Shown one piece after another: positions 1-8,582 of a DNA stretch of 64,000 nucleotides. Made by a program: the position numbers and the translations under genes. The notes beneath the pieces were generated by a model that made no database searches, had not been told where the DNA came from, and saw nothing but the letters and a program-made list of their open reading frames with translations. The DNA is taken from the NCBI RefSeq assembly GCF_016598595.1, contig NZ_CP066786.1:2875501-2939500 (forward strand), in the 5' to 3' direction. Source of the DNA: Martelella lutilitoris (GTDB lineage Bacteria; Pseudomonadota; Alphaproteobacteria; Rhizobiales; Rhizobiaceae). Each line of letters starts with the position of its first letter. Position 1 is the stretch's first letter.

Positions 1-286
1 CGATCAGCTTCTGGAGGTAGTCATCGGCCGCATGGACCGGCACCCCGCACATCGGGATATCGCGGCCCAGATGCTGGCCGCGCTTTGTCAGCGTGATCGA
101 CAGCGCCCGCGCCGCTTCAACGGCGTCATCGAAGAACAGCTCGTAGAAATCGCCCATGCGATAGAACAGCAGGAGATCGGGATTGGCCGCCTTGATCTCG
201 ATATACTGCTCCATCATCGGCGTCGCCGATGCCCGGCTTTCCTCGGAAATCAGTTCTTCGGTCGGAATACGATTATCGTCTGCCAC
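1..286 (-). CDS. mutS: DNA mismatch repair protein MutS, N-terminal part (cut by window edge)
   Basis: MutS recognises base mismatches and starts methyl-independent or MutL-coupled repair. Only the first roughly 95 residues lie here. They show the mismatch-binding domain I signature: a stretch reading MMEQYIEIK, then [18 protein letters not shown], then LTKRG and [10 protein letters not shown]. The aromatic Phe-x-Glu element that wedges into mismatched DNA (FYELF region) falls just inside this part. The start is a GTG at 286, or a second in-frame GTG two codons upstream at 292; neither has a strong ribosome binding site. The rest of the gene runs off the left edge. Identification is firm. Confidence 0.95.
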   Translation of the reverse strand, partial: MADDNRIPTEELISEESRASATPMMEQYIEIKAANPDLLLFYRMGDFYELFFDDAVEAARALSITLTKRGQHLGRDIPMCGVPVHAADDYLQKLI

Positions 287-522
287 GGTCACTTGCTTGC
301 ATGGATTGATGATTGCGCCGGACGGGTCCAAACGACCGCATCCTCACCTCCCTTTCATGTGTCATGAAATCGGAAGCGTCGGAAGAGCACGAAAAGAGAA
401 AGCTGGGCAAAACCTTCAGCACGACGACGAGCGGTCGCCTGAGGTTCAACGCGGAACCGCAGTCACCGGAGAGCCGCCTCCAAGGCGGCCCAGGCTGCCG
501 ACAAAGCCATCCTTTTTACGGA

Positions 523-675
523 CGTCATCCTCGGGCTTGACCCGAGGATCTAACCACCGTTCCACACGAACGGTGTTCGCGTTTCGTAAAATATTGAATT
601 TAAATAAATTTTTCGTCCGAGACGCTTGTTACGGGGATGAGTGCTTAGATGCTCGGGTCAAGCCCGAGCATGACG
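523..675. repeat. 153-bp MITE-like element with hairpin-forming 35-bp inverted termini
   Basis: The mutS-olsB gap (287-740) holds no gene. It contains two 35-bp inverted arms at 523-557 and 641-675, matching at 32 of 35 positions. Each arm is itself a hairpin (527-549 and 649-671) with a 9-bp stem and CTTGA/TCAAG loop. The AT-rich core contains a further small hairpin (CCGTT/AACGG, about 557-573) and no ORF. Such CTCGGGCTTGACCCGAG palindromes are common intergenic repeats in Rhizobiales genomes. I see no obvious target-site duplication. Confidence 0.75.
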
Positions 676-740
676 AATGAGGGCGAAGTGAGCTTTAACA
701 ACAAACCAAGCCACCTCAAGGCGGACGACGGACCGAAAAT

Positions 741-1655
741 TCAACTCGCGAATCGGCCGGCGTCGGCGCCGTAATAGTTGAGATAGCGGTCGGAGATCGA
801 GGCGATCGGCAGAACCACGAGCACGTCGGTCGTGTTGAAGGCGTGGTCGATCACCGCGCCCTCGCCAACCATCGCGCCAAGGCGCAGATAGCCCTTGATC
901 AGGGGCGGCAGGCCGGTGAGCGCCCGGCGTCCGGACGCTTCCTCCGCGCTCATCAGGTTCATGTCGACGGCAAGTTCTGGCCGCGCGTTGACCGCCCATT
1001 CGCCGGTGGCGCGAGCATTGTGGTGGAGAAAGGAGAGCGCCATGGCATGGTCTTGCGGGTTGGTGCCGTGGAAGGAGGCGCAACCGAACATGACGCCGAT
1101 ATTGTGCTTCAGCGCATAGGCCCAGTTGCCCTGCCAGAGCAGTTCGACGGTGCGCTTGCTGCGGTAGTCCGGCAGCACGCAGGAGCGGCCGAGCTCCATG
1201 AAGCGGACATCGGGATGGCGGGCGACGAGCTTGTCGGTCTGGTATTCCGCATCGGAATAGAACCCGCCATGCTCCATCGCCACCTCGTGGCGCAGAAGCC
1301 GGTAGGTTGCCACGATCTGGTCCTCGACATCGCCGTCGAGCTTTGTGTCGAGCACGAGAAGATGGTCGCAGATCTCGTCCCACCGGTCGAAATCGCGCTT
1401 GGCGCGCATGGCCTCTGCCGGCAGGCGGGCCTGCATCTCATCGACGAAGACGCGATAGCGCACCGCCTGCGCGGCCTCGATCTCGCCGGGCGTGCGGGCA
1501 ATGCGGGTTTCAAGGGAGCCTATACGGCCCAGAATGCCTTCCTGCAGAAGTGCCGTGCTCACGGCCGGGGCCGCGCCGGCGCGTTCGGCAGCCTGAAGAA
1601 GATCGAGCGCTTCCATGGTCATCGCGTGTTCCGGATCGTTCATCTTGGATGTCAT
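741..1655 (-). CDS. olsB: L-ornithine N(alpha)-acyltransferase OlsB
   Basis: OlsB transfers a 3-hydroxyacyl group from acyl-ACP to the alpha-amino group of ornithine, giving lyso-ornithine lipid, the first step of ornithine-lipid synthesis at the inner membrane. The protein of about 304 residues has the GNAT-like fold of this family: AVRYRVFVDEMQ early, then a DRWDEICDHLLVLD stretch, VATYRLLR, and MELGRSCVLPDYR around the acyl-donor site. A later FGCASFHG motif is also typical of the hemolysin-like acyltransferases. The ATG at 1655 was chosen over an upstream ATG at 1712 because family homology appears to begin near it; 1643 is also possible. Its partner olsA is not in the window. Confidence 0.85.
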   Translation of the reverse strand: MTSKMNDPEHAMTMEALDLLQAAERAGAAPAVSTALLQEGILGRIGSLETRIARTPGEIEAAQAVRYRVFVDEMQARLPAEAMRAKRDFDRWDEICDHLLVLDTKLDGDVEDQIVATYRLLRHEVAMEHGGFYSDAEYQTDKLVARHPDVRFMELGRSCVLPDYRSKRTVELLWQGNWAYALKHNIGVMFGCASFHGTNPQDHAMALSFLHHNARATGEWAVNARPELAVDMNLMSAEEASGRRALTGLPPLIKGYLRLGAMVGEGAVIDHAFNTTDVLVVLPIASISDRYLNYYGADAGRFAS

Positions 1656-1929
1656 AAACCATCTCACTGCGACACGTTCGTGACAGTCGCATCCCGCCAT
1701 TCTGGAGGTCACTTTGTTAAAAAGAGGTCCTCTCGCGTCAATTTTCCGCTGCCTCTCATGTGCCTTCGAGGCACGGTCCCAACCATGAAAAGACTAGTAC
1801 ATGGAGCAGGCGAGGTCCAGAAGGTTTTGACGCGCCGTCAACAACCGGGGGCCATCCGGGGCTGAAACGGCCTCACGGCAATGCCTTGATGTTCAAGCGC
1901 TTTCTAATGTGACTGCGGGCATGCCCGGG

Positions 1930-2418
1930 TCAGCCATCGTCACGTCCGGGGCTTTTGAACAGGAACTCCTGGACGAAGATCATCACCGCGCCGACCGTGA
2001 TGTAGCTGTCGGCGAGGTTGAAGATCGGGAAGGTCCAGCCGCCGACATGGAAGCGGATATAGTCGACGACGTGGCCATAGAGGAAATGATCGAGAATATT
2101 GCCGAGCGCGCCGGCGACGACGAGCGCAAAGCCCAGCAGCGCCCAGCTCTGCCCCGGCGCGGTCTTGCGCCAGAGATAGATGACGACCGCGACAATGACG
2201 AGCCGCATGCCGACCAGCGCCCAGCCGTTGGTATCCGACAGAAGCGAAAAGGCGATGCCGGGATTGTAGGTCTTGAACAGGCCCAGAAACGGCAGGACGT
2301 CGATGGTCCGGTGAAACGGCAGATAGAGCTCGACCGCATATTTGACCACGGCATCGATGAGCAGCGCGATGGCGACGAAGGCAATGGCCGGGCCGGGGCG
2401 CGAAAGCGGCGATCTCAT
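1930..2418 (-). CDS. lspA: Lipoprotein signal peptidase (signal peptidase II)
   Basis: LspA is an inner-membrane aspartyl protease that removes the signal peptide from diacylglyceryl-prolipoproteins. The 162 residues contain four predicted membrane helices and both catalytic aspartates: D119 in the VVDYI motif and D137 in FNLAD. The preceding GNxxDR motif reads GNILDH, so the usually conserved arginine is histidine here. The start overlaps the end of the upstream trmH-type gene by four bases (ATGA), indicating translational coupling. Length is typical of the family. Confidence 0.95.
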   Translation of the reverse strand: MRSPLSRPGPAIAFVAIALLIDAVVKYAVELYLPFHRTIDVLPFLGLFKTYNPGIAFSLLSDTNGWALVGMRLVIVAVVIYLWRKTAPGQSWALLGFALVVAGALGNILDHFLYGHVVDYIRFHVGGWTFPIFNLADSYITVGAVMIFVQEFLFKSPGRDDG

Positions 2419-3284
2419 CGGCCTGCCTCCGGAGCGTCGAGTGAAAGCAGGTGGCGGCGCGCCTCATAGAGCATGACGCCGGTGGCAACCGCGAGGTTGA
2501 GCGAATCAGCCCTGCCCTGCTGCGGAATGCGGGCAAGCCGCCCCGCGCCCTCGGCGAGTTCCGGAGGAAGCCCCTGCTGCTCGTTGCCCATCAAAAGCAC
2601 GACCGGCTTCTTCGTGTAGTCGATGGTTCGGTAGTCAACCGAGCCCGCGAGATGCGTGGCGACGATCTCGGCGCCGCTCTTTCCGGCCCAATCCAGGAAC
2701 GCGCGCGGCTCGGCGCGCGAGACCGGAAGGGCGAAGACCGAGCCCATGGTGGCGCGCACGGTCTCCAGCGAAAACGGATCGGTGGTCTCGCCGACGAGGA
2801 TGACGCCGGCCGCGCCCGCCGCATCGGCTGTGCGGATGATGGTGCCGAGATTGCCGGGATCGCGCACCCGGTCGAGCGCCACATAGGTCTCGTTCCTGGC
2901 CGGGCGGATCTCGGCGAGCGGCCGGTAATGGCTTTCGAAAATGCCGACGACCATTTGCGGATTGTCGCGCCGGGTGATCGCCGAAAGCACCTTTTCGGAG
3001 ACCTCAAGCACAAGTCCGCCGGAGGCGATCGTCTTGGCAGCGACCTTCTCCACCTGCGCCTTGCCCTTGGCCGCCTTGGCATAGATCAGCGTGCGGATCG
3101 ACCAGTTGAGCTCCAGCGCGTCGATGACCAGCTTCAGCCCCTCGGCCATGAAGGTTCCGGTCTCCTCGCGGTGCTTCTTCTGCGACAGCGCGCGGATATC
3201 CTTGATGATCGGATTGGAAAGGGAGGTGACTTCCTTCACCGTGCCGACGCGCGGCGCGCGCCTGTCGTCTCGCTCGAAGCTCAT
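2415..3284 (-). CDS. TrmH/SpoU family RNA 2'-O-methyltransferase
   Basis: This is a SPOUT-class methyltransferase, probably acting on the ribose 2'-O of a tRNA or rRNA nucleotide. The 289-residue protein has an N-terminal substrate-binding domain and a C-terminal catalytic domain with all three SpoU motifs: motif 1 DRVRDPGNLGTIIRTADA, motif 2 LLMGNEQQGL and motif 3 IPQQGRADSLNLAVATGV. The trefoil-knot SAM site is formed by motifs 2 and 3. The ATG at 3284 overlaps the stop of the upstream gene as ATGA and was preferred over an ATG at 3296. The exact RNA target cannot be told from sequence. Confidence 0.9.
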   Translation of the reverse strand: MSFERDDRRAPRVGTVKEVTSLSNPIIKDIRALSQKKHREETGTFMAEGLKLVIDALELNWSIRTLIYAKAAKGKAQVEKVAAKTIASGGLVLEVSEKVLSAITRRDNPQMVVGIFESHYRPLAEIRPARNETYVALDRVRDPGNLGTIIRTADAAGAAGVILVGETTDPFSLETVRATMGSVFALPVSRAEPRAFLDWAGKSGAEIVATHLAGSVDYRTIDYTKKPVVLLMGNEQQGLPPELAEGAGRLARIPQQGRADSLNLAVATGVMLYEARRHLLSLDAPEAGR

Positions 3285-4390
3285 TGGGGCAACCACCGCG
3301 CATAAAGGGATGTTGATAGGGCGCGGCCGGGCTGATCTCCGGACAGCCCCGCCTCGCGAATGACAAGCTCGCCCGATTCGACGACGCCGCCGAAACCGCG
3401 CATCGTCTCCATCATCAGTTCGTGAACCGAATAGAAGCTGGCGCGGATCGAATAGGCCGTCAGCACGAAGCCGAGCGCATCCGGCTTCAGGATCGCGCGG
3501 CAGAGGTCCAGCATTCTAGGCAGATGCTCGAACAACTGCCAGACCTCGCCATTCGGCCCGCGTCCGAATTTCGGCGGATCGGTGAGGATGATGTCGTAGT
3601 GGTTGCCGCGTCGCTCCTCGCGCTCGATGAACTTCATCGCATCGTCGCAGATCCAGCGGATCGGACGATCGTTGAGGCCAGAGAGCGCCTGGTTCTCGCG
3701 CGCCCAGCCGATCGCCTTCTTCGACGCATCCACATGGGTCACTTCCGCGCCGGCGGCAGCGGCGACCAGCGAGGCAACGCCGGTATAGCCAAAGAGATTG
3801 AGCACTTTCGGCGGGGTCTTGCCGCCTGCGGCCTGCTGCAGCACATCACGCATCCATTGCCAGTGGGCGACCTGTTCGGGAAACACGCCGACATGGCGAA
3901 AGGCGGTGAAGCGGCCGAGAAAATCGATGTCCATGATCCGCAGCGGCCATGTTTCGCCAAGGGCGGCCTTTGGAAAGCGCCAGCGCCCCATGCCGTCCTC
4001 GTCCGTATCGCCGGTGAAAATCGCATCGGCATTGGCCCAGATCTTTTCATCGAGAAGCGGGGGCCAGAGCGCCTGCGCCTCGGGGCGGACGATGCGGTAG
4101 TCGCCATATTGCTCGAGCTTCAGCCCGTGGCCGCTATCGATCAGATGAAAACCGTCGGCGGAGACGGACTGGAGAATGCGCGGCACGCGCTCGGCCGGCC
4201 GTTCGCCGTCCCGCAGAGCGATCCATTGCGGCTCCGGCTGACGGCTGCGGCGCTCGTTCTGCTTTTCCGCCGGGGCGCTGCCTTGTCGCTTGTCGGCCCG
4301 GCGCACATCCTTGCGCGGCCGGTCAGGCTTGGCCTGCGGCTTGCCGCCGGCTTTGGTGCGGCGCGTCTTGTCCGGTCTGGAAGGCGTCAT
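3281..4390 (-). CDS. Class I SAM-dependent methyltransferase, RlmI-like
   Basis: The 369-residue protein has a very basic, low-complexity N-terminal tail of about 55 residues rich in Lys, Arg and Gln, then a Rossmann methyltransferase domain. SAM motif I is NLFGYTGVASLVAAAAGA near residue 200, followed by an acidic motif VTHVDASKKA and the catalytic-type motif LTDPPKFGRG. This layout matches RlmI/RlmK-type 23S rRNA cytosine-C5 methyltransferases, although no PUA domain is obvious. The basic tail could bind RNA (inference). It overlaps the TrmH-type gene by four bases, so two RNA-modifying enzymes and lspA form one unit. Confidence 0.8.
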   Translation of the reverse strand: MTPSRPDKTRRTKAGGKPQAKPDRPRKDVRRADKRQGSAPAEKQNERRSRQPEPQWIALRDGERPAERVPRILQSVSADGFHLIDSGHGLKLEQYGDYRIVRPEAQALWPPLLDEKIWANADAIFTGDTDEDGMGRWRFPKAALGETWPLRIMDIDFLGRFTAFRHVGVFPEQVAHWQWMRDVLQQAAGGKTPPKVLNLFGYTGVASLVAAAAGAEVTHVDASKKAIGWARENQALSGLNDRPIRWICDDAMKFIEREERRGNHYDIILTDPPKFGRGPNGEVWQLFEHLPRMLDLCRAILKPDALGFVLTAYSIRASFYSVHELMMETMRGFGGVVESGELVIREAGLSGDQPGRALSTSLYARWLPQ

Positions 4391-4470
4391 GAAAGGCGAT
4401 CATCCCGCAATGGTCGAAAGCTGCGGTTTATCAGCCCCGTCGTAAAAATGGCAAGTCTTCTCGCGCCGTC

Positions 4471-4815
4471 TCAGGAAGACGGAAGCTGATCGAGCGGGCG
4501 GGTAGCCGAAACTTCGGTGCTCCGCGCCTTCTGCTTGTCGGCCTCCGCGCGCCAGAGTGCGGCCTCGCGCTTGCTGGATTTTGCGGTCTTGCGGTGCTTG
4601 CGCTGGGAAATCCAGGTAAACAGCGCGCCAAGCAGAATGCCGAGAATGAAGGCAATGAAGATGTAGACGAAGAAGGGAGCGGAGACGGCGAGCACGCTGT
4701 CGCTGGCATTGAAAGGGTTGAGCGCCATGGTGACGGACTGCCGGTTGGCAACCGACAACAGGACAAGCACCACCCCGATGGGCAGCAGAATGATGAGATT
4801 GACAAGCTTTGACAT
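4471..4815 (-). CDS. LapA-domain (DUF1049) small inner-membrane protein
   Basis: The protein of about 114 residues begins with two membrane helices (residues about 1-20 and 45-70), separated by a short loop containing NRQSVTMALNPF, and ends in a charged cytoplasmic tail rich in Lys and Arg. This is the LapA/LapB-region domain known from E. coli LapA, linked to LPS assembly. The ATG at 4815 (or the adjacent ATG at 4818) follows a GAGG ribosome binding site; longer upstream starts would add a non-homologous Arg-rich tail. It follows sppA and ihfB in the same direction, a common alphaproteobacterial order. Confidence 0.85.
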   Translation of the reverse strand: MSKLVNLIILLPIGVVLVLLSVANRQSVTMALNPFNASDSVLAVSAPFFVYIFIAFILGILLGALFTWISQRKHRKTAKSSKREAALWRAEADKQKARSTEVSATRPLDQLPSS

Positions 4816-4862
4816 CATGCGCCTCGAACGCGTTTCATTTTCCCGGCGATCCGGCCTGCCCC

Positions 4863-5159
4863 TTATTTGTCGTCTTTCTGGTCGGGGTTGAGGCGTTCGC
4901 GCAACTCCTTGCCGGTCTTGAAGAAAGGAACCCATTTTTCTTCGACGAAAACGGTGTCGCCGGTGCGCGGGTTCCGTCCCGAACGCGAAGGGCGGTTCTT
5001 GACCGAAAACGCGCCGAAGCCGCGCAACTCCACCCGGTTGCCCGCCGCCAGCGCATCCGCGATCTCGTCCAGAATAGCGTTCACGATATTTTCGACATCG
5101 CGGTGATAGAGATGCGGGTTACGCGCCGCAACAATCTGTACCAATTCCGACTTGATCAC
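4863..5159 (-). CDS. ihfB: Integration host factor subunit beta
   Basis: IHF beta pairs with IHF alpha to bend DNA sharply at specific sites, supporting sigma-54 promoters, replication and recombination. The 98-residue protein has the DNABII fold: an alpha-helical dimer body followed by [10 protein letters not shown] and the DNA-clasping arm with [10 protein letters not shown], where the conserved Pro intercalates. The GTG start at 5159 is preceded by GAGGGG at good spacing. The gene lies 25 bases after sppA. rpoN, whose promoters often need IHF, is 3.4 kb away. Confidence 0.95.
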   Translation of the reverse strand: MIKSELVQIVAARNPHLYHRDVENIVNAILDEIADALAAGNRVELRGFGAFSVKNRPSRSGRNPRTGDTVFVEEKWVPFFKTGKELRERLNPDQKDDK

Positions 5160-5184
5160 ACCCAGCCCCTCAACTCTCTGATTT

Positions 5185-6138
5185 TCATTGCCAATCAGTC
5201 TGCCCGACAGACACAAGCCCGTCAACAAGACCGGTCTGGCGAAGGATATCCTCGCTGACAAACCAGCCAAGTCCGAGCGATTCGAGCAGCCTTGCCCCCA
5301 TTTTCGCCAGGCCGACCCCGAAGCCGTCTCTGTTTACGTTATCCCAAGACCTGATTTCAAGGGAGTCCGAAACGCCGTTTGCGGCGAGATAGGCCATTAT
5401 TTCGTCCCGACCGCCAATTTCGTCGACCAGTCCGGCCTCGACCGCCTGCCGTCCGGTGAGAATCCTTCCGTCGGCAAGCTCCAGCGCCCGTTCCCGCGGC
5501 ATGTCGCGGCGCGCGGCGACAAGATCGACGAACCAGTCATAGCTGTCCATCACCAGGGCCCGGACCATGGCCTGGGCCTCCTGGCTCGCATCGTTGAAGG
5601 GCGATGGTTCCGCCTTCATCGGCGCCGACTTGATCGCATCCACGGAGACGCCGATCTTGTCGAGCAGTTCCTTCGCCTGCGGATAAAGAAAGATGACGCC
5701 GATCGAGCCGGTGATCGAGGTGTCGCCGGCAAAGATGCGGTCGCCGGCAAGCGCGATCATGTAGCCCGCCGAGGCGGCCTGGGTGCGGATTTCGCTGACG
5801 ACTGGCTTCCTCTCGGCCACCTGGCGCAGGGCCTTGTAGAGCGCCTCGCCGCCGAATGTCGTGCCGCCGCCGGTCGACAGCGACACGACCAGCGCCTTTG
5901 CCGCCGGATCCTCGCCGATCTCTCGGATCGTCTCGAGCATCACCGGATCGTCGGCGACCACGCCCGATACCGACAGTTGCGCGACATGCGGGCGCGCCAG
6001 CATGGTTCCCGGCTCCGCGCCGCCATAGGCCTTGTAGAGGGCAACCACCAAAAGGACGGCGACCACGAGAGCGGCCGCGCGCCACCAGCCGACGCGCCGC
6101 CTCAACCGCCTGCGCTCCAGGATTTCCGATAGATTCAT
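5185..6138 (-). CDS. sppA: Signal peptide peptidase SppA, short form
   Basis: SppA is a membrane-anchored serine protease that degrades cleaved signal peptides. The 317-residue protein has one N-terminal membrane helix (about residues 18-36) and a single S49 protease domain, as in Gram-positive and alphaproteobacterial short forms. The nucleophile is Ser123 in [12 protein letters not shown], and the general base is probably Lys175 in [18 protein letters not shown] follows the serine region as expected. The start at 6138 gives [10 protein letters not shown]; an ATG at 6204 would add an unlikely extension. It heads sppA-ihfB-lapA and diverges from lptC. Confidence 0.9.
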   Translation of the reverse strand: MNLSEILERRRLRRRVGWWRAAALVVAVLLVVALYKAYGGAEPGTMLARPHVAQLSVSGVVADDPVMLETIREIGEDPAAKALVVSLSTGGGTTFGGEALYKALRQVAERKPVVSEIRTQAASAGYMIALAGDRIFAGDTSITGSIGVIFLYPQAKELLDKIGVSVDAIKSAPMKAEPSPFNDASQEAQAMVRALVMDSYDWFVDLVAARRDMPRERALELADGRILTGRQAVEAGLVDEIGGRDEIMAYLAANGVSDSLEIRSWDNVNRDGFGVGLAKMGARLLESLGLGWFVSEDILRQTGLVDGLVSVGQTDWQ

Positions 6139-6366
6139 CAACGCCCTCACAGTGATTTGAACGGCGCGCAGGTCCGCCGCGCTTGGCGAATGTGCGTGCG
6201 ACACTCATCTGATGTCAATCGCGCATGGACCGTTTTTCGGCCGCCAACTTGTTATGGCCGGCAAAACATAATACCCATGGCCCTTGAGAGGCAACGGCTT
6301 TGGCCGAGGCGACCCCCGAAACGGCCGGGGGACGACAGAGGCCCGCGGGCGACGAGACGACACGAG

Positions 6367-7032
6367 ATGAGCATTGCGACCACTGCACACGGCGGCAACC
6401 GACCGTCGATCGAGGAAAGCTTCCGCAAGGCGCGGCGGCATTCCGGCCATGTGCGCCGTCTCAAGGTCCTGCTGCCGCTTGCCGCCGTGCTGATCACGAT
6501 CGGACTGATTGCCGCGACCTTCCTGCGTTCGATCGTGCCCGACAATATCACGCTCGACGCCGCCTCGATCGAAAACGGCATGATCGTCATGACCAATCCC
6601 GGCATGTCGGGCCGCAATTCCGACGGCATCCGCTACTCGCTGAAGGCCGAGCGCGCGCTGCTGCCCGCCGCCAATCCCGACGACAGCACCGTGCTGCTCG
6701 AAAACGTCATCGCCACCGTTCCGGTCGAAGACAGCGTGACGGCCGTGGTCGACGCGACGCGCACGCTCTACGACCGCGCCACGGAGAAACTGACGATCAA
6801 CGAACCCTTCACCATCGAGCTTTCGAACGGCATGCATGCGGATTTCACATCGGCCGAAATCGACATCAAGGCCGGAACGCTCTCCAGCGACACGCCGGTC
6901 TCCGTGAGGGCGCCACAGGCATCGGTGGTTGCCGAAAACGTGAATATCATCGATAACGGTCAGAAAATCCGCTTTGGCGGCGGCGTTCATGTCACGCTTT
7001 CGCCCTCGGCACTGGCCCGCACCGGACAATGA
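6367..7032 (+). CDS. lptC: LPS export system protein LptC
   Basis: LptC is a bitopic inner-membrane protein that passes lipopolysaccharide from the LptB2FG transporter to periplasmic LptA. The 221-residue product has a cytoplasmic N-terminal segment, one membrane helix at about residues 33-55, and a periplasmic beta-jellyroll, with repeated beta-strand patterns such as ADFTSAEIDIKAGTLSS. An ATG at 6367 fits the family; the reading frame is open further upstream but without homology. Its stop overlaps the lptA start (ATGA). Confidence 0.9.
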   Translation: MSIATTAHGGNRPSIEESFRKARRHSGHVRRLKVLLPLAAVLITIGLIAATFLRSIVPDNITLDAASIENGMIVMTNPGMSGRNSDGIRYSLKAERALLPAANPDDSTVLLENVIATVPVEDSVTAVVDATRTLYDRATEKLTINEPFTIELSNGMHADFTSAEIDIKAGTLSSDTPVSVRAPQASVVAENVNIIDNGQKIRFGGGVHVTLSPSALARTGQ

Positions 7033-7604
7033 GGTTTCGGATGGATCTGAGCAATTTGAAAATCTGCGCGCCGCGCCGCTCGACTGCGGCAACGCTGGCG
7101 CTTTTATGCGCGCTGGCGCTGCCGGCGGGTGAGAGCCTTGCCCAGTCGACCCAGACAAGCGGCTTCCAGCTTTCGGGCGACGAGCCGATCGACATCGATG
7201 CGGATGCCTTCGAAGTGGATGACGCCACCAAGCTGATCACCTTTTCCGGCAATGTCGTCGCCGTCCAGGGCGACAACCAGGTCAAGGCCGGCAAGATGAC
7301 GGTCCGCTATGCCGGCGGCTCGACCGGGATCGCCTCCGGCCAGGGCGATATCGAGCGGATCGACCTCAGCCAGTCGGTGCAGCTTCTCACCGACACGCAG
7401 ACGGCCACCGGCGACACCGGCTATTTCGACATGGTCACCCAGCACTTCGTCCTCGAGGGCAAAGAGGTGGTGCTGAAGGAAAGCGGCAATGTCTTCGTCG
7501 GCTGCAAGCTCACCGTCGACATGAATACGAGCCAGGCCAAGCTGGATGCCTGCGGCAAGCGAGTGCAGATCAGGCTCAACCCGCAATCGCGGCCAGGCAA
7601 CTGA
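7029..7604 (+). CDS. lptA: LPS transport periplasmic protein LptA
   Basis: LptA forms the periplasmic bridge that carries LPS to the outer-membrane LptDE complex. The 191-residue protein has a signal peptide ending near ESLAQ and an OstA-like beta-jellyroll: PIDIDADAFEVDDATKLITF, then GNVVAVQGDNQVKAGKMTV. Two cysteines occur late in the protein, VGCKL and DACGK, a feature I note without assigning a role. The start overlaps lptC by four bases, so translation is probably coupled. Confidence 0.9.
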   Translation: MRFRMDLSNLKICAPRRSTAATLALLCALALPAGESLAQSTQTSGFQLSGDEPIDIDADAFEVDDATKLITFSGNVVAVQGDNQVKAGKMTVRYAGGSTGIASGQGDIERIDLSQSVQLLTDTQTATGDTGYFDMVTQHFVLEGKEVVLKESGNVFVGCKLTVDMNTSQAKLDACGKRVQIRLNPQSRPGN

Positions 7605-7610
7605 TCCCGC

Positions 7611-8438
7611 ATGCCGAAGACAACGACCAGAAAAACGCTCTCCATGGCAGAGCGCCCGTCCGTAACCGCAACAGCGCCCCGCAACGGCGATCCTGACCGG
7701 GAGAACGGCCGCTACGACGGAACGCTGATCGCGCAGGGGCTGACCAAGACCTATCGCAGCCGGCGCGTCGTCAACGGCGTGTCGCTTGTTGTGCGTCGAG
7801 GCGAGGCCGTGGGCCTGCTCGGCCCCAACGGCGCGGGCAAGACCACCTGTTTCTACATGATCACCGGCCTGGTGCCCGTCGACGAAGGCTCCATCGCGCT
7901 GCATGGCCGCGACGTTACCGGACTGCCGATGTATCGCCGCGCCCGCCTCGGCGTCGGCTATCTGCCACAGGAAGCCTCGATCTTTCGCGGCCTCTCGGTC
8001 GAAAACAACATCCGCGCCGTGCTCGAACTGACGCCCCTGAAGAAGAAGGAGCGGGAAGAAAAGCTCGAGCAGCTGATGGAGGAATTCGGCATCGCCAAGC
8101 TGCGCAAGACGTCGGCCGTCGCGCTTTCCGGCGGCGAGCGCAGGCGCCTCGAGATCGCGCGCGCGCTTGCGACCGATCCCGCCTTCATGCTGCTCGACGA
8201 GCCCTTTGCCGGCGTCGATCCCATTTCGGTCGCCGATATCCAGAACCTGATCCGCCACCTGACCCGGCGCGGCATCGGCGTCCTGATCACCGACCACAAT
8301 GTTCGCGAGACGCTCGGCATGATCGACCGCGCCTACATCATCCACGCCGGCGAGGTGCTGACGCACGGCAAGGCGGACGAGATCGTCGCCAATACCGATG
8401 TGCGCCGCTTCTACCTTGGCGACAATTTCAGCCTGTAG
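7611..8438 (+). CDS. lptB: LPS export ABC transporter ATPase LptB
   Basis: LptB powers extraction of LPS from the inner membrane as a dimer with LptF and LptG. The 275-residue product shows Walker A GPNGAGKTT (residues 71-79), signature LSGGE (172-176), Walker B MLLDEP (193-198) and the switch histidine in TDHN (His229). It has a non-conserved, polar N-terminal extension of about 35 residues before the usual start; a later start at the internal ATG (MAERPS) is possible. It follows lptA after six bases and precedes rpoN, the classic order. Confidence 0.95.
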   Translation: MPKTTTRKTLSMAERPSVTATAPRNGDPDRENGRYDGTLIAQGLTKTYRSRRVVNGVSLVVRRGEAVGLLGPNGAGKTTCFYMITGLVPVDEGSIALHGRDVTGLPMYRRARLGVGYLPQEASIFRGLSVENNIRAVLELTPLKKKEREEKLEQLMEEFGIAKLRKTSAVALSGGERRRLEIARALATDPAFMLLDEPFAGVDPISVADIQNLIRHLTRRGIGVLITDHNVRETLGMIDRAYIIHAGEVLTHGKADEIVANTDVRRFYLGDNFSL

Positions 8439-8582
8439 ACAGGCCTGGCCGCCATGCGGATTCCGGCTTGATTGCAAAGCAATTTTTGTGCCAGTCTCCC
8501 CTCCGTACACTTTGATTTGTTCAGCACGCATCCGCACGCCGCTGTCGGCAGGCCGTTGCGATCGGAGGATTATGCTCGCGTC

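Noticed and set aside
523..675. Intact insertion sequence
   Set aside because: At 153 bp with no ORF and no clear target-site duplication it can only be a non-autonomous element.
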